From: Deltaproteobacteria bacterium
GTDB lineage: Bacteria; Myxococcota_A; UBA9042; PHBI01
Assembly (NCBI GenBank): GCA_020632715.1
Contig: JACKFA010000003.1
Location: forward strand, 868,001-932,000
Length of the DNA stretch: 64,000 bases
Direction of reading: 5' to 3'
The position numbers were made by a program, and so were the translations under genes. How positions within the stretch are numbered: the stretch's first letter is position 1; every line of letters begins with the position of its first letter. The notes below the pieces were generated by a model. That model saw only the letters and a list, made by a program, of their open reading frames with translations, made no database searches and was not told the DNA's origin. Positions 28,244-36,572 of this stretch are shown here, piece after piece.

Positions 28244-28366
28244 ATGACCCTCCGGAACCGCGGCGAGCCTCGCGGCTTCGCGCGGATCGTGGCGCGCGCG
28301 ATGCGGCGCGCGAATGAGATGGACCTCGCTCGCCTGAAGCAGCTCCTCGAGAGCGCGTCAGCGTGA
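28244..28366 (+). CDS. possible 40-residue small protein
   Basis: A short frame with a plausible Shine-Dalgarno (GAGGAGG at 28226-28232, spacing 11) encodes a basic helical peptide (MTLRNRGEPRGFARIVARAM to LARLKQLLESASA). Its end overlaps the convergent PPOX-like gene by 9 bp. The composition is amphipathic and ends in a Leu-rich helix, so it may be a genuine small protein or the remnant of a longer one. The rest of the 28087-28243 gap holds only the palindrome GTGAAC-ACC-GTTCAC. Confidence 0.3.
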   Translation: MTLRNRGEPRGFARIVARAMRRANEMDLARLKQLLESASA

Positions 28367-28780
28367 GAGGTCGACGACCTCGATGACCGGCGCCGCGCCG
28401 CGGAAGTCGCTGTAGCGCGCCCACCGCACCTTCACCCGGAACCAGGTGATCCCGGGCCAGCCGGCCCGCTCCGGGCCGCCCTCCGGGAAGGCGCGGAAGT
28501 AGGCGGCCCTGACCCGCTCGAGCTCCTCGCCCTGCGGCTCGTCCGCGACGCCCTCGAGCTGGACCGTCTCGTGGTCCCAGCCGACGACGAGCGCGATCCG
28601 CGGGTCCTGCCGCAGGTTCGCCGCCTTCCGCGTGTCGCCGAGGGTGTCGAAGACGAGCTCGAGCTCGTCGGTCACCGCGAGCCCGACGACCGCGGCCTGC
28701 GGGCGGCCGTCGTCGTGGAGGCTCGCCTGGACGCCGTGGTCGTGGGCCTTGAGGAACGCGAGGAGGGCTTCTCTGTCCAT
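28358..28780 (-). CDS. pyridoxamine 5'-phosphate oxidase-like (PPOX/FMN-binding) family protein
   Basis: The 140-residue protein starts MDREALLAFLKAHDHGVQASL and continues QAAVVGLAVTDELELVFDTLGDTRKAANLRQDPRIALVVGWD. This is the split-barrel flavin-binding core of the PPOX-like superfamily. WFRVKVRWARYSDF near the end matches the last strands. Members bind FMN, F420 or heme-type cofactors; the substrate is not predictable. The start at 28780, not 28789, is supported by family alignment and by a -35/-10 pair that would give a leaderless transcript. Confidence 0.85.
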   Translation of the reverse strand: MDREALLAFLKAHDHGVQASLHDDGRPQAAVVGLAVTDELELVFDTLGDTRKAANLRQDPRIALVVGWDHETVQLEGVADEPQGEELERVRAAYFRAFPEGGPERAGWPGITWFRVKVRWARYSDFRGAAPVIEVVDLSR

Positions 28781-28787
28781 GCGGCGC

Positions 28788-28817
28788 ATCGTCCGGCCGT
28801 CGCCGGGTGGCGGTCAA
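28788..28817 (-). promoter_or_regulatory. sigma70-type promoter, likely leaderless
   Basis: On the minus strand TTGACC (28817-28812) is followed by 18 nt and GACGAT (28793-28788), ending 7 nt before the ATG at 28780. The gene has no Shine-Dalgarno. The arrangement equals that before sufE. Confidence 0.55.
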
Positions 28818-28845
28818 GCGCCTCGTGTCGCGCGCGCGGCCCGGG

Positions 28846-29514
28846 TCAGAAGACGATCATACCCCGGACCATCAGCTCGAAGTTGTTCAGCGACACGTAG
28901 TCCCCGATGGGCAGGTCGCTCGGCACGGTCGGCGTGCCGCCGCTCGGGTTCGCCTTGTAGCGCGCGATCTCGAGGTCGGCGCGCCGCTCCACGTCGCGCT
29001 CCACGGAGCGCCAGCCCGGGATGATCATCATGAACGAGGCGTCGAGCGCGACGAGGTCGCTCACGTACCACTCGGCGCCGATCCCGGCGTGGTAGCTCGA
29101 GCCGGCGGCGCCGGTGGACAGGAGCTCGCTCCCCTTGACCGCGCCGATGCCGCCGCCGAGGTAGACGCTCACGACGTCGGTCGGGACGACGTAGACGAGG
29201 GCCGTCGTGCGGTAGCGCGCGGCGTACTGCGGGCCGTCGTCGACCGTGACCGCCGCCTCGTCCTGCAGGTTGAAGCGGAGGTCGAGCCCGAGCATCCAGA
29301 GGAAGCGGGCGCGGAGGTTGATGTCGCCGATGACGCCGCTGTCGCCTGCGTTGTCCGGGGACGAGCTCGAGTGGACCCCGAGCCCGGTGCCCACGCCGAA
29401 GCCGAAGCCGTCCCCCGTCCCGGCGCGGGCGGCGCCTCCGAGCGCGAGCGCGCCGAGGAGGCCGAGAGAGAGCGCGAAGCCGAACCTCGTTCCAACCTTG
29501 AGCCGCTCGTGCAT
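28846..29514 (-). CDS. outer-membrane beta-barrel protein
   Basis: The 222-residue protein has a Sec signal peptide (cleaved near GGAARA-GTG) and alternating polar/hydrophobic strands (INLRARFLWMLGLDLRFNL, TTALVYVVPTDVVSVYLGGG, IGAEWYVSDLVALDASFMM). It ends in Phe preceded by an amphipathic strand (FELMVRGMIVF), the C-terminal signal for Bam-dependent insertion. It looks like an 8-stranded OmpA/OmpW-like barrel. GGAGGT lies 9 nt before the ATG. The role is unknown. Confidence 0.85.
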   Translation of the reverse strand: MHERLKVGTRFGFALSLGLLGALALGGAARAGTGDGFGFGVGTGLGVHSSSSPDNAGDSGVIGDINLRARFLWMLGLDLRFNLQDEAAVTVDDGPQYAARYRTTALVYVVPTDVVSVYLGGGIGAVKGSELLSTGAAGSSYHAGIGAEWYVSDLVALDASFMMIIPGWRSVERDVERRADLEIARYKANPSGGTPTVPSDLPIGDYVSLNNFELMVRGMIVF

Positions 29515-29633
29515 GACCGCCGCACCTCCGTCATCGGGTCACGGAGGTTCGTGGCCCGCGAGACCTCGGTCGATCACGCGGGTACGCTTCGAGACGGTTC
29601 GTTGGCGCGAACCCGGCCGCGGAGGCAACGGCC

Positions 29634-30245
29634 TCAGCAGCAGCAGTCGGGCGGCGCGCCCGCGCCGTGGCGGCGCTCGCAGGCGACGATCCGCCCGCGG
29701 ACGTCGAGCTCGAGGCGGCAGCAGGCCTCGATGAGCTCGCGGAGCCGCCGCCGGCCGCGCTGGACGCGCGACTTCATCGCGCTGACCGAGATCCCGAGCA
29801 GCGCCGCCGCCTCCCGCTGCGTCCGCCCCTCGAGCTCCGTGAGCGTCACGGCCTCGCGGTAGGGCGACGGCAGCCGCGTCACGAAGAGGGCCACGGAGCC
29901 CGCCACCCGCGCCTCGGCATCGCGCTCGTCGCCGTGCTCCGCCTCCCGCGGGGGCGCCGCGCGCTCCGCCGGCGCGTCTCCGCTCCGGGGCAGCGGGTGC
30001 CGCGCCCGGGCCCGCCCGTGCTCGGCGATCGCCGAGCGCGCGACCTGGAGCATCCAGGCGCCGACGCGCTCCCCGTCGCGCACCGCCGCGATCCCGCCGA
30101 CGATGCGCACGAGCGCGTCCTGCAGCACGTCGTCGGCGTCCGCGTCGCTGTCGACGCGCCGCCGCACGAACGGGCGCAGGCGCGCCGCGACCTCCTCCCA
30201 GCGCGGGGCCGCGGCGATCTCCGCCATCGTCGGCGCCATCGTCAT
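29634..30245 (-). CDS. sigZ: SigZ-type RNA polymerase sigma factor
   Basis: The 203-residue sigma-70 family factor contains region 2 (FVRRRVDSDADADDVLQDALVRI, AWMLQVARSAI) and region 4 (SPYREAVTLTELEGRTQREAAALLGISVSAMKSRVQRGRRRL). The C-terminus has the SigZ feature CCRLELDVRGRIVACE and ends in a triple Cys, so a metal or thiol site is likely. Its ATG overlaps the stop of arsM by 4 bp (ATGA), so it is made with the arsenite methyltransferase. It may control metal or arsenic response genes. No anti-sigma gene is next to it. Confidence 0.9.
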   Translation of the reverse strand: MTMAPTMAEIAAAPRWEEVAARLRPFVRRRVDSDADADDVLQDALVRIVGGIAAVRDGERVGAWMLQVARSAIAEHGRARARHPLPRSGDAPAERAAPPREAEHGDERDAEARVAGSVALFVTRLPSPYREAVTLTELEGRTQREAAALLGISVSAMKSRVQRGRRRLRELIEACCRLELDVRGRIVACERRHGAGAPPDCCC

Positions 30246-31078
30246 CCGCAGCACGTCGGCGCGCAGCAGCCGCCGCCAGGCTTCGTGGCCTGGATGCTGG
30301 CCGAGGCGATGACCTCCTCCGCGCCCGTCCCGGGGAACCACTCGCTGATGAACGCCTTGCTCCCGCCGACGATCTCCACGCGGACGTCCGTGAAGCCGGC
30401 GTCCCCGAGGAGCTGCTCGATCTCGGCCACCGGGATCGCCCCCGCGACGCAGCCGGCGAGGGCGAGCACGTCGTCCCGCAGCGCCTTCGGGATGGGCGCC
30501 GTCGCCACCACGTCCGAGATGGCGAGCCGCCCACCGGGCGCGAGCGCCCGGAACGCCTCGCGGAACACGCGCCCCTTGTCGGGCGAGAGGTTGATGACGC
30601 AGTTGGACAGCACCACGTCGACCTCGCCGTCGCCGACCGGCAGGTGCTCGATCTCGCCGAGCCGGAACTCGACGTTCCCGGCGCCGAGCGTCACGGCGTT
30701 CTCGCGCGCCTTCGACAGCATCGCCGGCGTCATGTCGACGCCGATGACGCGGCCGGTCGGGCCCACCTGCCGCGCCGCGAGGAAGCAGTCGAACCCGCCG
30801 CCGCTCCCGAGGTCGAGCACGCGCTCGCCGGGGCGGAGCGCCGCGATGGCCTGGGGGTTCCCGCAGCCGAGCCCCATGTTGGCGCCGTCGGGGACCGCCG
30901 CGAGCTCCTCGGCGCTGTAGCCGAGCGCGAGCGACGCGTCGGGCGTCGTGCCGCAGCAGCCCGGAGCGCACGGGTTCGGCCCCGTGCCGGTCGCCACACC
31001 GGCGTAGTGGTCGCGCACGATCTGGCGGACCTGGTCTTCACTCTTGGTCGTGGTCGTCTTCTCGGTCGTCGTCGTCAT
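30242..31078 (-). CDS. arsM: arsenite S-adenosylmethionine methyltransferase
   Basis: The 278-residue class I methyltransferase methylates trivalent arsenic. The SAM site is VLDLGSGGGFDCFLAA with GVDMTPAML. The arsenic-binding Cys residues of the family are present in GLGCGNP (about 72), SNCVINLSPDK (about 159) and AGCVAGAIP (about 209). The N-terminal CAPGCCG and the C-terminal GGGCCAPTCCG are extra Cys clusters that may collect the metalloid. AAGGAGG lies 9 nt before the ATG. It is the first gene of a coupled pair with sigZ. Cytoplasmic. Confidence 0.95.
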   Translation of the reverse strand: MTTTTEKTTTTKSEDQVRQIVRDHYAGVATGTGPNPCAPGCCGTTPDASLALGYSAEELAAVPDGANMGLGCGNPQAIAALRPGERVLDLGSGGGFDCFLAARQVGPTGRVIGVDMTPAMLSKARENAVTLGAGNVEFRLGEIEHLPVGDGEVDVVLSNCVINLSPDKGRVFREAFRALAPGGRLAISDVVATAPIPKALRDDVLALAGCVAGAIPVAEIEQLLGDAGFTDVRVEIVGGSKAFISEWFPGTGAEEVIASASIQATKPGGGCCAPTCCG

Positions 31079-31209
31079 GTCGAGTGACCTCCTTGCTCCC
31101 CTGGAGACGGGGACCCCCGCCGAGGGACGCAGGATTTTTCTGCCACCGTTCGGGCGGCGACGCGAACGCGGGGCGCCCGGCGCTGGCGACGCCGTGTTAC
31201 CGTGCCCCC

Positions 31210-31587
31210 GTGCCGCTCCCCGCCGCCATCGCGCCCGCCGTGCTCGAGCGCCTCCGCGCCCTCTGCCTCGCCCTCCCCGAGGCGACCGAGAAGATCGCCT
31301 GGGGCACGGACCCCACGTGGCGCGTGCGCGACAAGATCTTCGCGATGCAGAAGGGCAACCACGAGGGCGGGCGGCCCTCCGTCTGGATGAAGGCCCCCGC
31401 GGGCGCCCAGGCGCTCCTCGTGGCCGCCGCGCCCGACCGCGTCTTCGTGCCGCCCTACGTCGGCCACAAGGGCTGGGTCGGCGTCTGGCTCGACGGCGAC
31501 GTCGACTGGGAGGGGCTCGCGCGCCTCGTCGCCGACGCCTGGCGCGAGATCGCCCCGAAGCGGCTCCGCGCGCGCGAAGGCGGCTGA
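31210..31587 (+). CDS. MmcQ/YjbR family protein
   Basis: The 125-residue protein has the YjbR/CyaY-like pattern: RLRALCLALPEATEKIAWG, TWRVRDKIFAM, SVWMKAPAGAQALL, RVFVPPYVGHKGWVGVWLDG and WEGLARLVADAWREIAPKRL. Family members have a double-wing DNA-binding-like fold; the molecular role is not established. I chose GTG 31210 because TACCGT lies exactly 6 nt upstream, which fits a leaderless start, and because the family starts here. It is divergent from arsM. Confidence 0.88.
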   Translation: MPLPAAIAPAVLERLRALCLALPEATEKIAWGTDPTWRVRDKIFAMQKGNHEGGRPSVWMKAPAGAQALLVAAAPDRVFVPPYVGHKGWVGVWLDGDVDWEGLARLVADAWREIAPKRLRAREGG

Positions 31588-31594
31588 CGGGCGC

Positions 31595-32557
31595 TCAGCG
31601 CGCCGCCGGCGGCGGCCCGCTGACGACGTCGGCCCGCGCGAGCACCTCCTGCACGAAGGCCACGAAGACCCGCGACTTCAGCGGCGGCTCGACCCCCGCC
31701 CCCTGCGCGTAGAGCACGTTGACCGGGAGCCCGCCGACCCGCGGATCGTCGCACGTCCAGCCCGGCAGGACCTCCACGAGGTCGCCGCGCGCGAGCTCCT
31801 CGCGGACCACCCACGCCACGATCCTGAGGAGCCCGAGCCCCTCTCGCGCGAGCTGCGCCGCGAGCGTCGGGCTCGTCGTGTGGACGATGCCCTCGACCGT
31901 CGCGCCGAAGCGCTCCTCGCCGCGGTAGAACGGCCACTCGACGGGCCCCGGGAGCGGCGCCACGGTGAGGCACGGGAGGCGCTCCACGTCGCCAGGCGTG
32001 GCGGGGCCGCCCTCGTGCGCCGCGAGGAACGCCGGGCTCGCGACGAGGCGCGTCGGCACGCGCCCGAGGCGCTGGGCGCGGCGCGAGCTGTCGCCGAGCC
32101 GCCCGACGCGGATCGCGAGGTCGAAGCCCCCCTGCACGAGCGGCTGGTGGCGATCCGAGAGGTCGACCTCGAGCTGGAGCTCGGGGTGGCGCCGGCGCAG
32201 CTCCGGCACGTGCGGCCCGAGGAGGCGCTCGCCGACCGACACCGGCATCGTCACGCGGAGGCGCCCGCGCACGACGCCTCCCGTGAGCTCGGCGACGGCG
32301 TCCCGGGCGACGCGGCTCGCCGCGAGCAGGGCCTCGGCGTGGCTCGCGTACAGCGTCCCCGCCTCCGTGAGGTGCACGCGCCGCGTCGTCCGGACGAGGA
32401 GCTGCGCGCCGAGGGAGCGCTCGAGCTCGGCCACCGCGCGCGACACGGAGGAGGCGCTGCGGCCGAGCGCCTTCGCGGCGCGCCCGAAGCCGCGCGTCGC
32501 CACGACCTGGAGGAACGCCTCCGCCGCGGCGAGCTCGTCGAGATCATTCTTGCGCAT
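31595..32557 (-). CDS. LysR family transcriptional regulator
   Basis: The 320-residue regulator has an N-terminal winged helix-turn-helix (AFLQVVATRGFGRAAKALGRSASSVSRAVAELERSLGAQLLVRTTR) and a periplasmic-binding-like effector domain starting near residue 90 (GRLRVTMPVSVGERLLGPHV). It is of the subgroup with motif VRTTRRVHLTEAG, often controlling neighbouring oxidoreductase or detoxification genes. It diverges from the M28 lipoprotein gene across 171 bp containing the dyad GTCATC-T-GATGAC. The effector is unknown. Confidence 0.93.
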   Translation of the reverse strand: MRKNDLDELAAAEAFLQVVATRGFGRAAKALGRSASSVSRAVAELERSLGAQLLVRTTRRVHLTEAGTLYASHAEALLAASRVARDAVAELTGGVVRGRLRVTMPVSVGERLLGPHVPELRRRHPELQLEVDLSDRHQPLVQGGFDLAIRVGRLGDSSRRAQRLGRVPTRLVASPAFLAAHEGGPATPGDVERLPCLTVAPLPGPVEWPFYRGEERFGATVEGIVHTTSPTLAAQLAREGLGLLRIVAWVVREELARGDLVEVLPGWTCDDPRVGGLPVNVLYAQGAGVEPPLKSRVFVAFVQEVLARADVVSGPPPAAR

Positions 32558-32583
32558 GGCGCACCAAACACCCGCCAGAGACG

Positions 32584-32596
32584 GTCATCTGATGAC
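32584..32596. promoter_or_regulatory. small dyad between LysR gene and peptidase gene
   Basis: The perfect dyad GTCATC-T-GATGAC lies 27 bp upstream of the LysR start. A related sequence GATCGTCTGATG occurs 57 bp further on. The position suits an autoregulatory LysR site, although the classical T-N11-A form is not obvious. Confidence 0.35.
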
Positions 32597-32728
32597 GATC
32601 CCGCAAGAACGCCCCCGGCGCAACCACCGGGCGGCGACGAAGCACCTACGAAGATCGTCTGATGTCCGCGCGCGAGACGCCGTGCTTCACTCGCGACTCA
32701 CCTCCATCCCAACCGAAGGGGAAGCGCC

Positions 32729-34555
32729 ATGCTCCTGCCCTCGCCCGCCCGCGCCTCTGCGGCCGCACTCCTCGCTCTCGCCCTCTCGCTCACCTCGGCC
32801 TGCGGCGACGACGACAGCGGCACCACGGCCGACACGAGCGCGGTCGCCGACACCTCCGCGCCCGCCGACACGAGCGAGCCCGCCGACAGCGCCGTCACCG
32901 ACAGCGCCGTCGCCGACTCCACCGTCGCCGACACCTCCGCGCCCGCCGACACCACCCTCGGCCCGCTCACCTGCGGGACGGGCAGCGCCGCGGCCGTCGC
33001 CGGCTGCGTCGACAAGGCGAAGATCGCCGACGACCTCGACTTCATCGCGGCCCCGCGCCCCGCCGGCTCGGATCACTGGAAGGCCGTGCAGGACCGCTGC
33101 TTCGACCGGCTCACCGCCCTCGGCTACACGGTCGAGCGCCAGGACTGGGGCGGCGGCGTCAACGTCATCGGCCGCCGCGCCGGCACGACCGACGCCGGCA
33201 CGGCCGTCGTCCTGAGCGCTCACTACGACCACATCGCGCTCCTCGACGCGCAGGGCCGCTCCTGCCCCGGCGCCGACGACAACGCGAGCGGCGTGGCCGG
33301 GCTCCTCGAGGCCGCGCGCGTGCTCGCGACCCGCGACACCGCGCGCACGCTGATCGTCGCGTGCTGGGACGGCGAGGAGAACGGCCTCGTCGGCTCCCGC
33401 GCCTGGACGACCCTCGCGGCGGCCGACGACGCGTCGATCGCGCTCTCGGTGGTCTTCGAGATGATCGGCTTCCGCGCCACCGACCCCGACACCCAGGAGC
33501 TCCCCACGGGCTTCGACACGCTCTTCGCCGACGCCGCCGCGGCCGTCGCCGCGAACGGGAACCGCGGCGACTTCATCGCGGCCATCGGCAACGGCAAGGC
33601 CAGCGAGGCGATCGACCGCGTCGCGGTCTACGGCGAGCAGACGGGCGCGAAGGCGCTGTCGATCGCGGTGCCCGACACCATCGTGAAGGCCTCCGCCATC
33701 GGCCAGCTGCGCCGCTCGGACCACGCGACCTTCTGGGACCGCGGCTACCCGAGCTTCATGCTCACCGACACCGCCAACTTCCGGAACCCGAACTACCACT
33801 GCGCCGGCGGCCTCGACACGGTCGACACCCTCGACCTCGACTTCGCCGCGGGCGTCGTGGCGAACGCGGTCGGCGTCGTCGGCGAGACCCTCGACGGCGC
33901 GCTCATGGCGACCCCGACCACCGGCGACGCGGACGTCTGCGATCCGGTCGCGCAGGACTGCGGCGGCGGCCAGAAGTGCGCGAACCTCGCGACCACCGCC
34001 GACTACCCGACCGAGTGCCGCGCCCCGAGCGGGACCGGCGCGGAGCACGACGACTGCACCCGCCCGAACGGCCTCGCCGGCGAGGACACCTGCGATCTCG
34101 GCCTCTACTGCGCCTTCTGGGGCAAGCCCCTCGCGAGCGACGGCAGCTACCAGCGGCAGTGCCTGAGGGCCTGCGGCCCGGACACCGACTGCGGCGCCGG
34201 CATGGGCTGCCGCTTCCTGCTCGACCTGCCCTACGTCGGCCTCTGCGCCCCGGCCTGCGAACCGACCGACGTCGGCAGCTGCGGCGCCGGCCTGACCTGC
34301 GCGAGCTACCCCGACACGCGCGCGCCGGGCTGGGCCTTCTTCTGCAACCCCGCGTCGGCCGACCTCGTGGCGGCGGGCGGCGCGTGCTCGGCGCACACCC
34401 AGTGCGCCGACGGCCTCGGCTGCCACACCGGGACGGGCCGCTGCGAGCCCTGGTGCGACGCGACCCACGCCTGCCCCGACAGCCGCGCCTGCACGCCGCT
34501 CCTCGAGGGCACGCCCTTCGACGGGCTCGGCACCTGCGCGCCCGCGGCGCAGTAG
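32729..34555 (+). CDS. M28 family metallopeptidase lipoprotein
   Basis: The 608-residue lipoprotein (lipobox LTSAC) has an 80-residue Ala/Asp/Thr/Ser tether and an M28 peptidase domain at about 90-395. The metal and catalytic residues are all visible: SAHYDHI (His, about 165), GADDNASG (bridging Asp, about 182), WDGEENGLVGS (catalytic Glu and ligand Glu, about 214), FEMIGF and RRSDHATFWD (last His). It therefore should be an active di-zinc amino- or carboxypeptidase at the cell surface. The last 200 residues hold Cys-rich knots (CDPVAQDC, CGAGMGC, CSAHTQC). It is followed by a closely similar but mutated paralog. Confidence 0.9.
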   Translation: MLLPSPARASAAALLALALSLTSACGDDDSGTTADTSAVADTSAPADTSEPADSAVTDSAVADSTVADTSAPADTTLGPLTCGTGSAAAVAGCVDKAKIADDLDFIAAPRPAGSDHWKAVQDRCFDRLTALGYTVERQDWGGGVNVIGRRAGTTDAGTAVVLSAHYDHIALLDAQGRSCPGADDNASGVAGLLEAARVLATRDTARTLIVACWDGEENGLVGSRAWTTLAAADDASIALSVVFEMIGFRATDPDTQELPTGFDTLFADAAAAVAANGNRGDFIAAIGNGKASEAIDRVAVYGEQTGAKALSIAVPDTIVKASAIGQLRRSDHATFWDRGYPSFMLTDTANFRNPNYHCAGGLDTVDTLDLDFAAGVVANAVGVVGETLDGALMATPTTGDADVCDPVAQDCGGGQKCANLATTADYPTECRAPSGTGAEHDDCTRPNGLAGEDTCDLGLYCAFWGKPLASDGSYQRQCLRACGPDTDCGAGMGCRFLLDLPYVGLCAPACEPTDVGSCGAGLTCASYPDTRAPGWAFFCNPASADLVAAGGACSAHTQCADGLGCHTGTGRCEPWCDATHACPDSRACTPLLEGTPFDGLGTCAPAAQ

Positions 34556-34563
34556 GCGAGGTC

Positions 34564-34595
34564 TCGCGTCCGGGGTCGCCGGGCCCCGGACGCGA
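34564..34595 (+). terminator. strong hairpin between the tandem M28 genes
   Basis: A perfect 12-bp inverted repeat (TCGCGTCCGGGG and CCCCGGACGCGA) with an 8-nt loop starts 8 nt after the first peptidase gene. There is no T-run. It probably ends or protects the upstream transcript and separates expression of the two paralogs. Confidence 0.6.
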
Positions 34596-34657
34596 CGGGC
34601 GGCGTCGCGGATGATACAGTCGCTGCATCCGCAAAACCCGAATGCCTGGAGGTCGCG

Positions 34658-36469
34658 ATGGATCCGTCCGTCCTGCGTCGCCGTCACCCGTTCGCCTTGC
34701 TCCTGGCCCTGGTCGCGCTCGCCGCGTCGCCCGCGTGCGGCGGCGGAGACAGCGGCTCGGCGGACACCGCCACCCCCGCCGACACCGCGGACACCGCCGC
34801 GCCCGCCGACACCGCGACGCCCGCCGACACCGCCGAGGCCGACACGATCGCGCCCGACACCGCGGACACCGCCCTGCCCCTCGACACCGTGCTCGGGCCG
34901 CTGACCTGCGGCGCGGAGAGCGCGGCCGCCGTCGCCGGCTGCGTCGACGAGGCCGCGATCGCCGCCGACGTCGCCGCCGTCGCGGTCGCGCGCCCGGCGG
35001 GCTCCGCGGGTTGGCAGTCCGTGCAGGACCTGTGCGCCGACCGCCTCGCGAGCCTCGGGTTCAGCGTCGCGCGCGACGACTGGGGCGGCGGCGTCAACGT
35101 GATCGGCACGCGCGCGGGCGAGAGCGAGCCCGACGTCAGCGTCGTGCTCGGCGCGAGCTACGACACGACCCCGCGCCTCGACGAGTTCGGGCGCGCCTGC
35201 CGCGGCGCCGACGGCAACGCGAGCGGCGTCGCCGGGCTCCTCGAGGCGGCGCGCGTCCTCGCGACGCGAGACACCGCGCGGACGCTCGTCGTCGCCTGCT
35301 GGGACGGCGGCGGCAACGAGCAGACCGGCGCCCGCGCGTGGGCGACGGCCGCCGCGAAGGCTGGCCGCGAGCTCGCGCTCGTCGTGGACCTCCACGCCAT
35401 CGGGTTCGCGAGCGCCGCCTTCGACAGCCAGACGATCCCCGAGTCGTGGCGCGGCAGCTTCGCGAGCACCGCGCAGGCCATCGAGGACGGCGGCAGCCGC
35501 GGGGACTTCGTCGCCGCGTTCGGGAACGAGCTCGCCGCCGGCCCGACGGCCCGCGTCGCCGACTACGCGGCGCTGAGCGAGCGGGCGGTCCACACCTTCG
35601 CCCTCCCGCGCGACCTCGCGACCTCCCGGGACGCGGCGTGGGCCGAGCGCGAAGGGAGCCACGCGCCCTTCTGGGACCGCCGCTATCCGGCCCTCCTGCT
35701 GACCGACACGGCGAGCCTCCGGAACCCCGACTACGACTGCGCGCACGGGCTCGACACGGGCTCGACGCTCGACCCGGCCTTCATGAAGGTGGTCGTCGAG
35801 AGCGCCGTCGGCGTCGTCGGCGAGGCGCTCGACGCCACCGGGAACGCCCCGACGGCCGGCCTCTCCGACACCTGCGACCTGCTCGCGCAGGACTGCGACG
35901 ACGGCGAGCGCTGCACGCTCATCGCGACGAACCTGCCGGCCGCCTGCGAGCCCGTCCACGACGGCGTCGCGCTCGGAGGGACCTGCAACCACCCGAGCGA
36001 CCTCGTCGGCGACGACACCTGCGGGCCGGGGCTCCGGTGCGCGTCGTGGGGGCTCGGCGGCGACGGGCTCCTCCCGCCCGAGCAGTGCCTCTCCTGGTGC
36101 GACGCCGCGACGGACTGCGGCGCCGGGGAGGCCTGCCACGTCGTCGACCGCCTCCCCGATCACGGCGTGTGCAGCCCCACCTGCGACCCCTTCGCGGTCG
36201 GCGGGTGCGGCGAGTTCCAGGTCTGCGCGACCTCCCACGACATGGCGCACCCCGGGTGGGCCTTCTTCTGCTCGCCCGCGACCGCCTTCCTCGGCGCCGA
36301 GGGGGGCGGGTGTTACCTGCACGAGGACTGTCAGGACGGCCTCGGCTGCCACGCCGGGGTCTGCCAGCCGTGGTGCGACGCCGACCACCCCTGCCCCGAC
36401 GACCGGGCCTGCGACCCCGTGATGGACGGCGTCTCCGTGCCCGGTCTCGGCACCTGCGCGCCCGGCTGA
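34658..36469 (+). CDS. M28-like lipoprotein with lost catalytic residues
   Basis: The 603-residue lipoprotein (lipobox ASPAC) is colinear with the upstream M28 lipoprotein: same tether, peptidase-like domain and Cys-rich tail. The peptidase residues are mostly changed: SAHYDH to GASYDT (His lost), GADDNASG to GADGNASG (bridging Asp lost), WDGEENG to WDGGGNE (both Glu lost), and FEMIGF to LHAIGF. Only the last His (EGSHAPFWD) is kept. It should be a pseudoenzyme, perhaps binding peptides or sequestering ligands. GGAGG lies 5 nt before the ATG. The tail contains at least ten Cys-rich knot residues. The reading frame is intact, so it is maintained and not simply decaying. Confidence 0.88.
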   Translation: MDPSVLRRRHPFALLLALVALAASPACGGGDSGSADTATPADTADTAAPADTATPADTAEADTIAPDTADTALPLDTVLGPLTCGAESAAAVAGCVDEAAIAADVAAVAVARPAGSAGWQSVQDLCADRLASLGFSVARDDWGGGVNVIGTRAGESEPDVSVVLGASYDTTPRLDEFGRACRGADGNASGVAGLLEAARVLATRDTARTLVVACWDGGGNEQTGARAWATAAAKAGRELALVVDLHAIGFASAAFDSQTIPESWRGSFASTAQAIEDGGSRGDFVAAFGNELAAGPTARVADYAALSERAVHTFALPRDLATSRDAAWAEREGSHAPFWDRRYPALLLTDTASLRNPDYDCAHGLDTGSTLDPAFMKVVVESAVGVVGEALDATGNAPTAGLSDTCDLLAQDCDDGERCTLIATNLPAACEPVHDGVALGGTCNHPSDLVGDDTCGPGLRCASWGLGGDGLLPPEQCLSWCDAATDCGAGEACHVVDRLPDHGVCSPTCDPFAVGGCGEFQVCATSHDMAHPGWAFFCSPATAFLGAEGGGCYLHEDCQDGLGCHAGVCQPWCDADHPCPDDRACDPVMDGVSVPGLGTCAPG

Positions 36470-36547
36470 GGCAGGCGCCCGACTGTTGCAGATTTGGCAC
36501 GAGTCCAGTGCGGCGATGCCCGTTTATCTCGCAGGTCGCACGACGTA

Positions 36548-36572
36548 GCGTGATCGTCGGAGGTGATCACGC
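36548..36572 (+). promoter_or_regulatory. hairpin presenting the Shine-Dalgarno before the hydrolase start
   Basis: Perfect arms GCGTGATC (36548-36555) and GATCACGC (36565-36572) enclose a 9-nt loop containing GGAGG. The ATG follows at once at 36573. In RNA the ribosome site would be in the loop and the start codon at the foot of the stem. As DNA it could also be an operator for a repressor. Confidence 0.55.

Noticed and set aside
36494..36511. Sigma-54 promoter (TTGGCAC followed by TGC) before the alpha/beta hydrolase gene
   Set aside because: The GG and GC elements are 12 bp apart instead of 10 and the -12 box is poor.
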